8,942 nt of DNA from an uncultured Leptolyngbya sp. (GTDB taxonomy: Bacteria > Cyanobacteriota > Cyanobacteriia > Phormidesmidales > Phormidesmidaceae), in the NCBI GenBank assembly GCA_937899365.1, contig CALBPH010000688.1, positions 1-8,942 of the forward strand. The letters are read 5' to 3'. Under the pieces are notes generated by a model. It saw nothing but the letters and a program-made list of their open reading frames with translations. It was not told the DNA's origin and made no database searches. Of the stretch, positions 1 through 6,327 are shown piece after piece (the stretch's first letter is position 1; each line of letters begins with the position of its first letter). Position numbers and translations under genes: made by a program.

Positions 1-1475
1 AACGAATCAATAACAACATCCCCAGCCTGGACAATTTCAGTCGTTTGCTCCTGACCTGTGGACGCGTTAATGTTGCCGATGGAGACACTGCTGGTCACCG
101 CATCCGTGGGGAGGGCGGCATTGCGATTAAACTGATTGGTGATAAAAATATTGCTGTTTTCAAAAGCAGCCGCATTCTCTCGTCTGGCATCTACGTTACC
201 AATTAAGATCAGGCTGCCGTTAGGTGTGGGGTTAAAGATAGGACCCACAGAACCGGGGGGCGTTTCGATGGCCCCGCCGGGAAAACCAGGGAACTGACTC
301 CAATCTACACCGGCGCGTACATCTAGCGTGGGTCGAGTAGCGCCATCAATCACAGCCGTACTGCCGTCGCTCAATGTAACCGTCGACAGGGCTTGAAAAA
401 GCGGGTTGGAACTGTTGGGGCCAATGGTGTCGTCAACTGAGCCCGTCTGGTTGATCACCACATTACCAAGGATGATGCTTCCCCCGGCCAGCACATGTAA
501 TGAGGCCCCGTCTTGATAGTCACCGATACCCACATCCCCAACAGCTAAAATGACTGGGTCGTTGGGGCTGGTTAGGTCGCCAGCGCTGCCGTCTAGCTGT
601 TCAATGCGAAATGAACCCCCAGAAAAGTAATGGGCATCGCCGATGACGGTATTGTCTGAGCGAAGCACCATGTCTGCCCCGGAGAACAAACCACTGTCTG
701 GATGGTTGAGGGCAAAAATATCGATCAGATTATTGCCCTCAACCAACAAACTGTCACCGGCGGATGCAATAAAGGGTTGGGTCTGGCTATCGCGAATCTT
801 GAGGGTATCTGTGGCTAATAGGGACAGGGTTTCTCCCGCTAGCAATTCGCCTGTTAGGGTTAACTCTCCGCTGACCAGGGTTAGGTCTTCTCCAACCGAG
901 AGACTGCCGTTATTCTCAATAGCCCGCTGGGTGGCGCTGAGCTGTAGCCCCGGTGTGAGGGATACGGCCAGCAACGGCGGTGCATTGGGGTCGGTGGCGC
1001 TATAAACTAAGCCCTCTCCCCAGTCAAATCCATCGGCGGTGCTGACAAACAGCGACCCGGCAATATCTAGCTGGGCGTTTTCTCCAAAGACAACACCGTT
1101 GGGATTGAGGAAATACAAATCGGCATCGCCATCAACCCCAAGGGTGCCTAGAATCTCGGAAATATTGTTGCCGGTTACGCGGCTAAAAATAGAGTCAATC
1201 GCTGCCGGGTTGGCAAAATATACTCGCTGGAGATCGTTGACATTAAAGTCTTCAAAACTGTGGAAGAGATCGTCTCCGCGCAGAGCCCCACCTTCGATTA
1301 GGTCACCGTTGGCACCGCGAATGGGACTATCGGTGGTAACGGTGCTGGCTTCATTACCAAGGGTGGCATCGGGGACAATCTGAGCCATGGCGGCCCCTGA
1401 CAGCAGCAGTCCGCCCGCCATGGCGGTTCCCGCTAGCCCTGTAGCAAACTTCTGTTGCGATCGCACATTTCCCAC
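1..1475 (-). CDS. TpsA-like filamentous haemagglutinin N-terminal domain protein (3' end outside window)
   Basis: This is a secreted adhesin-type exoprotein of a two-partner secretion system, exported by Sec and then through the outer membrane by a TpsB pore. The minus-strand frame is open from 1475 to the left edge (491 codons visible). The start is a GTG at 1475 with a strong Shine-Dalgarno GGGAGG (1487-1482) six bases upstream. Residues 1-31 form a signal peptide (hydrophobic core TAMAGGLLLSG, cleavage after AMA at 31). The TPS/haemagglutination-activity domain follows at about 35-160, with RGDDLFHSFEDFNV near 66-79 and the family hallmark NPNGVVFG at 124-131. Beyond it come repetitive beta-helix-like segments (SLLVEGNNLIDIF, GSIILGNVVI, GSLILIGNVDA) typical of the TpsA stalk. 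The frame also continues upstream to an ATG at 1592, but that start lacks a well-spaced SD and would bury the signal peptide. The C-terminal part, possibly repeats or a CHAT domain, is outside the window. Family assignment is firm; ligand and function are unknown. Confidence 0.9.
   Translation of the reverse strand, partial: MGNVRSQQKFATGLAGTAMAGGLLLSGAAMAQIVPDATLGNEASTVTTDSPIRGANGDLIEGGALRGDDLFHSFEDFNVNDLQRVYFANPAAIDSIFSRVTGNNISEILGTLGVDGDADLYFLNPNGVVFGENAQLDIAGSLFVSTADGFDWGEGLVYSATDPNAPPLLAVSLTPGLQLSATQRAIENNGSLSVGEDLTLVSGELTLTGELLAGETLSLLATDTLKIRDSQTQPFIASAGDSLLVEGNNLIDIFALNHPDSGLFSGADMVLRSDNTVIGDAHYFSGGSFRIEQLDGSAGDLTSPNDPVILAVGDVGIGDYQDGASLHVLAGGSIILGNVVINQTGSVDDTIGPNSSNPLFQALSTVTLSDGSTAVIDGATRPTLDVRAGVDWSQFPGFPGGAIETPPGSVGPIFNPTPNGSLILIGNVDARRENAAAFENSNIFITNQFNRNAALPTDAVTSSVSIGNINASTGQEQTTEIVQAGDVVIDS
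1457..1464. repeat. HIP1 octamer
   Basis: GCGATCGC, the highly iterated palindrome of many cyanobacterial genomes. It lies at the very start of the TpsA-like gene, in the signal-peptide codons. Confidence 0.9.
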
Positions 1476-1699
1476 GCAAAACCTCCCAGCCGTGTTAGAC
1501 CTACAGAACTCGATAAAACTTGGCTTAAGACCTGAGCCGTCAAGGATCTGGACGTATTGCTTATACAGATAATTTAGGCAGAATACTAACATTTCCTGAT
1601 TTGGTCGTCGGATAAAGTTTCAGTAAATTTACGGGGCTGGGCCGAGAAAAGTTAGGTGTCTTCTGGGCAAGTCTTTGCTAACGGTGCTGATGGCACCTG
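1476..1699. other. tpsB-tpsA intergenic region
   Basis: This 224-base gap lies between the end of the transporter gene and the start of the adhesin gene, both on the minus strand. Directly after the tpsB stop is a small inverted repeat (GGTGC, loop of five, GCACC; 1683-1697). It has no T-run in either direction, so it is not a convincing terminator. The tpsA ribosome binding site (minus-strand GGGAGG, 1487-1482) is the clearest signal here. I see a TATAAG near 1567-1562 on the minus strand but no good -35 partner. Whether tpsA has its own promoter cannot be decided. Confidence 0.5.
1482..1487 (-). promoter_or_regulatory. Shine-Dalgarno of the TpsA-like gene
   Basis: GGGAGG on the minus strand, six bases before the GTG at 1475. 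It decides the start in favour of GTG over the in-frame ATG at 1592, and over the ATG at 1468 that lies in another frame. Confidence 0.7.
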
Positions 1700-2689
1700 T
1701 CAGAAAAGACGACCCGTGATGCTAAAGAGAATGCCGGCTTCTTGCAGGGAATTGCCCTCGTCCCCAGGGTCAATTAGAGGAATACCAAAATCCAGACGGG
1801 CGGTGATGCGATCGCTCGTTTGCCACAGCAGCCCGGTCCCGATACTCAGCAGATGATTTGGGTCCGGATCGGCCCGTCCGCCGTTATTCCAACCCATGCC
1901 ATAGTCAACAAACGGAGCAATCTGCACCGTGCTATCGAGACTAGGCACTTCAAACAGCGGCAGCCGCATTTCCACCGAGGCAAATACGCCATTGTCCGTG
2001 GTGGTCTGGTCTTGTCGGTAGCCCCGCACACTCCCCTGTCCCCCCAGGCGAAACTGCTCTAACGACAGCAGTGGCCCATCCGACAGCTGCCCCGTGAGTC
2101 TAGCTAGAAAGAGACTGTCGCGGTCCAAGGCTTTGACCCACTGGGCCTGCCCCTGCCAGCTCAGAAACTGACCGTCGGGGCGGTCACCCGAGTTACGGGT
2201 GGCGTCAAACCAGTCGGTGCCGAGGCTTAGTTGCGATCGCAACGCCAGCACCTCCCGCGCCTCCCGCTGGGTCCACTCTTGGCTAAACCGAACGGCCGCG
2301 ATGCGTGTAACACCATCGTCACTGCCGCTAGTCAGTAACGGCAGTCGAGTATCGCCAAATTGGAACGTACTCTCAGACCGTCTGTAATCCAACTCCAACG
2401 CCAGGGCTAACTCTTCGGTAGGGGTTTCAATCATCGGCTGCCGTAGGGTAAAGGCCAAATTAGTCGAGTCCGACCTAATATCTAGGGCATCAAAGGCATC
2501 CTCAATGATGCGACTGTCAGTGACGCTATAGTCAATGGCCAAGGATGTATTGTGGGGCCCCAAGGGTATGGTGTAGTCCAAATCCCACGTATCGCTGCCA
2601 TCGGTGTTGCCATAGCTCACCAGAAAGCTATCCCCCTTCCCAAACAGGTTGATATTAGAGACCGTCGCCCGGCGTTGAAAACTCCCCAC
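1700..2689 (-). CDS. TpsB C-terminal half: beta-barrel domain (downstream of the in-frame stop)
   Basis: This is the ShlB/FhaC/HecB barrel domain that forms the outer-membrane pore. From the GTG at 2689 it has 329 residues; 21 further sense codons lie between that GTG and the TGA. The Omp85-superfamily loop-6 motif VRGYR is at residues 221-225, in the context RLGGQGSVRGYRQDQ, and is followed by alternating amphipathic strands (GVFASVEMRLPLF, TVQIAPFVDYGMGW, RITARLDFGIPLI). The chain ends in Phe (GILFSITGRLF), the C-terminal residue expected for recognition by the BAM machinery. The GTG has no SD and no signal peptide follows it, so independent translation would leave the barrel in the cytoplasm. 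It makes sense only as the continuation of the upstream half. Confidence 0.65.
   Translation of the reverse strand: MGSFQRRATVSNINLFGKGDSFLVSYGNTDGSDTWDLDYTIPLGPHNTSLAIDYSVTDSRIIEDAFDALDIRSDSTNLAFTLRQPMIETPTEELALALELDYRRSESTFQFGDTRLPLLTSGSDDGVTRIAAVRFSQEWTQREAREVLALRSQLSLGTDWFDATRNSGDRPDGQFLSWQGQAQWVKALDRDSLFLARLTGQLSDGPLLSLEQFRLGGQGSVRGYRQDQTTTDNGVFASVEMRLPLFEVPSLDSTVQIAPFVDYGMGWNNGGRADPDPNHLLSIGTGLLWQTSDRITARLDFGIPLIDPGDEGNSLQEAGILFSITGRLF
1808..1815. repeat. HIP1 octamer
   Basis: GCGATCGC inside the TpsB barrel coding region. Confidence 0.9.
2233..2240. repeat. HIP1 octamer
   Basis: GCGATCGC inside the TpsB barrel coding region. The palindrome extends to 14 bases (GTTGCGATCGCAAC, 2230-2243). 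Confidence 0.9.
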
Positions 2690-2752
2690 CGTGGTGGAGC
2701 GAGCATTATCCAGCGTGACCCTGCCTGATATCGTGGGGGATTCCTTGACCTC

Positions 2753-3400
2753 TCAGCAGAGAATGCTGCCCCCGGTTTGGGTGCCGGATGCCAGCTCTGC
2801 CGACAAACTTTCAATCAGCGGATTAACTTGCAACAGCTGCAACGATTCCACCAGCTGGCTTACATTGAGCGGCGCATCGTTTCTTACCTCAATGCGAGAA
2901 CTAATATAGCCAGGGTCTAAATGGTTGAGCCCGGTAATTTGAATATCTTCTAGCCCCCCTTCAACCACCCGAATCGTCACCACGCCATCATCAATCAGCT
3001 GCTCGGCTGGGATAAACGCCCCGGACGAAATATAGCCCGCATCCCCATAGAGCTGGGTAACGGCAGCCCTGGCCTCAAACAGCTCAGAAAACGTAATTGG
3101 GCGGCCAACAAAATCAGCCGTTGCCGCCGCCAGCTCGGCCTCGCTAAATACGCTGCTGCCCACCACTCGAAATGAACTCACCACAAAAGTGCCCGGCGTA
3201 TCAATCCCCTCAGCGGGCAGTCCCGGCGGTACCGCCCGCTGGGGCAGCAACTCTTCGGGAGCCGGTAGAGGCTCGGGAGTCAGTAACGGAGTGACAGGCT
3301 CAGGGGGCAGGGGTTCTAATGTCTGAGCCATGGCGGTAGCGGGCACTAGCCACAGCGCCACACCCATTAATAAACATTGGAGATAGACGGGGGCATACAT
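2753..3400 (-). CDS. TpsB N-terminal half: signal peptide, linker and POTRA domains
   Basis: This is the part translated before the premature TGA: 215 residues from ATG 3400, or 245 from TTG 3490. After the signal peptide there is a Pro/Glu-rich linker (PLPPEPVTPLLTPEPLPAPE), like the plug-helix/linker region of FhaC. POTRA 1 begins near FVVSSFRVVGSSVFSEAEL and ends near VVTIRVVEGGLEDI. POTRA 2 runs from ITGLNHLDPGYISSRI to SLSAELASGTQTGGS. POTRA domains bind the TPS domain of the partner TpsA in the periplasm. On its own this fragment could be exported as a soluble POTRA protein but would have no pore. Confidence 0.7.
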   Translation of the reverse strand: MYAPVYLQCLLMGVALWLVPATAMAQTLEPLPPEPVTPLLTPEPLPAPEELLPQRAVPPGLPAEGIDTPGTFVVSSFRVVGSSVFSEAELAAATADFVGRPITFSELFEARAAVTQLYGDAGYISSGAFIPAEQLIDDGVVTIRVVEGGLEDIQITGLNHLDPGYISSRIEVRNDAPLNVSQLVESLQLLQVNPLIESLSAELASGTQTGGSILC

Positions 3401-3490
3401 CACATCTACAAGCAAAGGAGTCTTCAAGCAAAAGTGTCTACAAGCAAGCAAGGCAATCAAAGACAGAACCAGCACCGAGGATTTAGCCAA

Positions 3491-3727
3491 CGGTGCAACT
3501 TATTCGCCTGGGGGATTCAGGTATTTTTCCGTGCATTTGACCGATGCTATTAAATTTTCAACCCGAAGTCTGGGTACGTTCATTATTATCTAGACAGTGA
3601 AAATACTGAAAATTGATTCATGGACTGTGTCAAATCATCATATTTCTGTAAATTGGGCAGTTATTCACGCTCAATGAATAGCTACCCGATTTATAGAAAT
3701 ACAGCGGTTTAGTCAACTCCAAACGCA
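3491..3727. other. divergent intergenic region between tpsB and the CHAT-CHASE2 gene
   Basis: This AT-rich, non-coding stretch should hold the promoters of both divergent units. I see scattered partial matches: TTGATT at 3613-3618, TATAGA at 3692-3697, and minus-strand TTGACA at 3633-3628 and TTGAAA near 3561-3556. None of these pairs with a partner at 16-18 bases, so I call no promoter. A weak inverted repeat CAGT-GAAAAT-ACTG lies at 3595-3608. There is no SD immediately before the ATG at 3728. No RNA gene is recognised. Confidence 0.5.
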
Positions 3728-6163
3728 ATGGCCCCAACCTATCGCCTAACCGTTAACCAAATAGGCCAAACGTGCTTCTTTGAGCTGGCTTGGGGCCAGG
3801 GACAACGGCTGATGGCCCAGCTGCCCTACCCAGACCTGCTGACGGTGCTCCACCAGCGATGGCAGCGGGCCTATCTGGGGTATTACCAGTCTGCATTTGG
3901 CGGTGGTGATGACCACCTGATGCGGGGTCGGGCTGGCGTTACTGGGCAAATCTCACCGGCGCGCACCGATTGGCATAGTCAGCTGGTACAGGCAGAGGCC
4001 AAACTACTCTCAGAGTTTCATCGCTGGCTGCGTAGCGAACCGCTGTTTCCAATTCGTCGCCAGTTGGGTAAGGCCGCTATCCTAGACCCGGCTAATCCTG
4101 AAGCGATTACCCTGTTTATCACCTGCACCCCCATCCATTTGGCCCGACTCCCCTGGGAGAGTTGGGAGGTCAGCGCTGAGTTTCATCAACATCAGGCCAT
4201 TTGCATTGCTCGCCTGCCGGCCAACATTCGCACCGCCGCCACACCGCCCAAAAAGCAGCGACGTAGGACCCGAGTGTTGGTGATTATTGGTGACGAGACC
4301 GGTCTCGATCTATCCGGTGATTTACAAGCCATTGACACCTTGAGCACCCTGGCCGATATCCACCAGATAGGCTGGCGACCCCATGTAAATGTGACGGAAC
4401 TGGCCCAATCTATCTGTCACAAAATCAGTGACCCTGACGGCTGGGACATGCTGTTCTTCTTTGGCCACAGCAACGAAGCTGATAGCGTTGGTGGAGAGAT
4501 TGCCATTGCCCCCAATGCCAATCTTTCCATGCGAGAGCTGGGGCCCTATTTACAGCAGGCCCAGCAACATGGGTTGCAGTTTGCCCTGTTTAACTCCTGC
4601 AAAGGGTTAGACATTGCCGACACCCTGGTGGACCTGGGATTAAGCCAGGTAGTGGTGATGCGAGAACCGGTCCACAACCAAGTGGCCCAGGCATTTTTGA
4701 CCCAGTTTTTACGGCGGCTGGTGCAGTTTGACGATGTCCACAAGGCCCTGCAAAAGGCAAGTCAGTCCCTGCGCTCAGAAAGCACGCTCACGTATCCGTC
4801 GGCCCACCTGGTGCCGTCTCTGTTTAGCCACCGTGGGGCCGAGCTGTTTCAACTACAGCCCGTGGGGTGGAAGGCGTGGCTAGATCCTTGGTTGCCCAGT
4901 GTGAAGCAGGGGCTGTTACTGCGTGCGATCTCACTTCTTTCCATTACCCCATCCATCCGCGACTGGCTGCTGGCTCAGCGGCTTTACAGTCAGTCTGTCT
5001 ACCGCCAAGTCACCCAGCAAATTCCCGCCACCGACTCCCCCCCAGTGGTGTTAGTTCAAATTGATGACAAGGCCGTCTCCGACATTGACGACTTTAGCCC
5101 CTATCAAATGGATTGGAGCTACATTGCCAGTCTGGTCGATAGTCTCTCAACCGTCGAAAATCCCGTCATTGGCATCGATTATCTCTTTGATCGACGTCAG
5201 GATGACAACCAGTCGATTTTGAGACAGTCCTTAGAAAATGCTGCTAATCGGGGCAGCTGGCTTGTGCTGGGCTCTGTTGTCAGTCGCGGAGAAGAAATTG
5301 GTCCCCGTCCTGGGGTGACCGATTTCAACTGGAGTATGCAAGGGCTGGCCAACGCCCCCTGGAACTATCTAAAACCCCCCTATGACCACTGCCAGAACCG
5401 CTGTCCCGTTGCCTATTTATTAGCCCTCGCACGGCTGGGCGGCGGTGCCATTGTCCCCTCCACAGCCAGTGAAACCCGTCTCAAACCACAGCTTCTTAAT
5501 AGCATTGATACCCAAGGAGATAATCTTCCACTTAATACGCTCGCCGAGCTACGTCTCTCCTATCTATCGCGTTTCTTTAACCAGCGCTGGTTCCAGCCCA
5601 TTTTAGATTTTTCCATTCCAATCCATCAGGTCTACTATCCCCTGTCCTCTTCAGACCTATTGACAACAGACCTGGCCAATCAACCGGACCTGCCCGCCGA
5701 TTGGAAAAACCAGGTAATCCTCATTGGTGCCGGGGGCTACAGCGGCGCTGGCCTGGGTGACACCCAAGACTATACAAACGTCCCCCCTGCTGTTGTTTAC
5801 TGGCATCGTCAGCAGCACCCCGAACAGTCTTTCTACCCACCGATTCGATTTACAGGTACCGAAACCCACGCCTATGCGGTGCATCACTTTATGCGAGATC
5901 ATCGGGTTCTTTTAGTGCCCACCCTGTGGTTAGTGGGGCTGTCTTCTTTGCTGGGGGCAGGGTCTGTTATCGCTGCCAAGCGATACAATCTGTCATTCCG
6001 GCAGCGTCTGCTGGGCGCTATTCTATTTAGTGCCACCTATGGTCTTGTGGGTCTCCAGGCGCACATTACCCTATCTCTTCTGTGGCCATGGCTATTGCCA
6101 ACGGCTACGGTTTGGCTTTACCACATGCCTGGCGTCCAGCGTACTAGCCCTAAACGCCAGTAG
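3728..6163 (+). CDS. CHAT-CHASE2 membrane protein (caspase-like domain plus extracytoplasmic sensor)
   Basis: This 811-residue protein has the architecture of a cyanobacterial family that joins an N-terminal CHAT domain (caspase/separase-like, clan CD) to a CHASE2 sensor domain. Residues 1-175 match the family's N-terminal region (FPIRRQLG and RLPWESWEV at about 107-148). The CHAT core covers about 180-375: VLVIIGDETGLDLSGD (184-198), DMLFFFGHS with the candidate catalytic His247, FALFNSC with the candidate nucleophile Cys291, then SQVVVMREPVHNQVAQAFL. CHASE2 follows at about 418-720 (PPVVLVQIDDKAV 438-450, VIGIDYLFDRR 480-490, QVILIGAGG 662-670). Three hydrophobic segments come next (about 727-749, 761-777, 779-800), then a short basic tail. 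By family precedent CHASE2 faces the periplasm and CHAT the cytoplasm. The segment expected to cross the membrane between them (394-414) is weak. The start at ATG 3728 has no SD. The gene is divergent from the TPS locus. Substrate and signal are unknown; that CHAT is an active protease is inferred from the two residues only. Confidence 0.9.
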   Translation: MAPTYRLTVNQIGQTCFFELAWGQGQRLMAQLPYPDLLTVLHQRWQRAYLGYYQSAFGGGDDHLMRGRAGVTGQISPARTDWHSQLVQAEAKLLSEFHRWLRSEPLFPIRRQLGKAAILDPANPEAITLFITCTPIHLARLPWESWEVSAEFHQHQAICIARLPANIRTAATPPKKQRRRTRVLVIIGDETGLDLSGDLQAIDTLSTLADIHQIGWRPHVNVTELAQSICHKISDPDGWDMLFFFGHSNEADSVGGEIAIAPNANLSMRELGPYLQQAQQHGLQFALFNSCKGLDIADTLVDLGLSQVVVMREPVHNQVAQAFLTQFLRRLVQFDDVHKALQKASQSLRSESTLTYPSAHLVPSLFSHRGAELFQLQPVGWKAWLDPWLPSVKQGLLLRAISLLSITPSIRDWLLAQRLYSQSVYRQVTQQIPATDSPPVVLVQIDDKAVSDIDDFSPYQMDWSYIASLVDSLSTVENPVIGIDYLFDRRQDDNQSILRQSLENAANRGSWLVLGSVVSRGEEIGPRPGVTDFNWSMQGLANAPWNYLKPPYDHCQNRCPVAYLLALARLGGGAIVPSTASETRLKPQLLNSIDTQGDNLPLNTLAELRLSYLSRFFNQRWFQPILDFSIPIHQVYYPLSSSDLLTTDLANQPDLPADWKNQVILIGAGGYSGAGLGDTQDYTNVPPAVVYWHRQQHPEQSFYPPIRFTGTETHAYAVHHFMRDHRVLLVPTLWLVGLSSLLGAGSVIAAKRYNLSFRQRLLGAILFSATYGLVGLQAHITLSLLWPWLLPTATVWLYHMPGVQRTSPKRQ

Positions 6164-6183
6164 ATCAGCCAACGGATTGTTAT

Positions 6184-6211
6184 CTAGAAAATATCTAGAA
6201 CTAGAAAATAT
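6184..6211. repeat. short tandem CTAGAA / CTAGAAAATAT direct repeat
   Basis: CTAGAAAATAT occurs at 6184-6194 and again, 17 bases on, at 6201-6211; a bare CTAGAA fills 6195-6200 between them. Three CTAGAA units therefore abut without gaps. Confidence 0.75.
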
Positions 6212-6233
6212 GCCATTGCTGATTTAGAGGATG

Positions 6234-6245
6234 AACCGATCGGTT
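6234..6245. promoter_or_regulatory. perfect 12-bp palindrome, possible operator
   Basis: AACCGATCGGTT reads the same on both strands. It lies 79 bases before the ATG of the secreted-protein gene, where a dimeric repressor site could sit. No regulator is encoded in the window. The core CGATCG resembles the centre of HIP1, so chance or HIP1-like drift is an alternative. Confidence 0.25.
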
Positions 6246-6297
6246 AGACATGCTATTTGACAGTATCTTGCAGATAAAATCATCCCGAGGATCAGCA

Positions 6298-6327
6298 ATG
6301 CCGAAAATACTAAGGAAACAACCATGA
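6298..6327 (+). CDS. 9-codon leader ORF overlapping the secreted-protein start
   Basis: ATG at 6298 begins a nine-residue peptide (MPKILRKQP) ending in TGA at 6325-6327. This stop overlaps the ATG at 6324 as ATGA, the classic translational-coupling arrangement. A Shine-Dalgarno GAGG (6287-6290) lies seven bases upstream of the leader ATG. The peptide has no regulatory run of identical codons. It may couple translation of the next gene, or be a chance ORF. Confidence 0.35.
   Translation: MPKILRKQP

Larger units (their letters stand above)
1700..3400 (-). pseudogene. TpsB (ShlB/FhaC/HecB-type) outer-membrane transporter gene with an in-frame TGA
   Basis: One continuous minus-strand frame encodes a complete TpsB: signal peptide, Pro-rich linker, two POTRA domains and a 16-strand-type beta-barrel. 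A single TGA (2755-2753) interrupts it. The codons on both sides stay in the same frame, so this is a nonsense codon and not a frameshift: the sequence reads GGSIL-C-stop-EVKESPTISGRVTLDNARS. With the ATG at 3400 there are 566 codon positions before the terminal TGA (1702-1700), the usual length for the family, and TGA is codon 216. The preferred start gives a clean signal peptide (MYAPVYLQCLLMGVALWLV, cleavage after ATAMA at residue 25). A TTG at 3490 would add 30 residues; neither start has a clear SD. In homologs the position of the stop sits in a beta-strand of the pattern S-x-L-x-V-x-V-x-E (from memory). The cause could be a recent null mutation, a sequencing error or stop readthrough. 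Apart from this codon no decay is visible. Confidence 0.75.
6164..6297. other. intergenic region with CTAGAA repeats and a 12-bp palindrome
   Basis: After the CHAT-CHASE2 stop there is no hairpin with a T-run. The segment holds two copies of CTAGAAAATAT (6184-6194 and 6201-6211) separated by one more CTAGAA (6195-6200), making a contiguous 28-base array. A perfect palindrome AACCGATCGGTT lies at 6234-6245. TTGACA (6257-6262) and TAAAAT (6275-6280) lie nearby, but only 12 bases apart. These could be regulatory sites for the secreted-protein gene downstream; that is inference. Confidence 0.4.

Noticed and set aside
643..1572. Plus-strand ORFs at 643-1005, 1039-1383 and 1387-1572
   Set aside because: They lie antisense to a continuous minus-strand frame with a signal peptide and the NPNGVVFG motif. 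Their translations are Ser/Arg/Pro-rich with no domain.
1475..1592. Longer TpsA start at ATG 1592
   Set aside because: It adds 39 residues before the signal peptide, its AGGA is one base from the ATG, and the GTG at 1475 has an ideal SD and gives a standard signal peptide.
1683..1697. Rho-independent terminator after tpsB
   Set aside because: The GGTGC/GCACC hairpin has only 5 bp and no T-run on the minus strand. The downstream partner tpsA is expected to be expressed with tpsB.
2753..2755. TGA recoded as selenocysteine or tryptophan by a changed genetic code
   Set aside because: TGA is also the terminal stop of this same gene (1700-1702) and of tadA (8698-8700), so the code is standard. 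There is no selenoprotein context and no hairpin beyond a 4-bp inverted repeat.
2689..2760. Frameshift as the cause of the tpsB split
   Set aside because: The codons after the TGA (EVKESPTISG...) are in the same frame as those before it, and exactly 21 sense codons link the TGA to the GTG at 2689. Only the one codon is wrong.
6257..6280. Sigma-70-type promoter TTGACA ... TAAAAT before the secreted-protein gene
   Set aside because: Each hexamer is good but the spacing is 12 bases, far below 16-18, and no other -10 fits the TTGACA.
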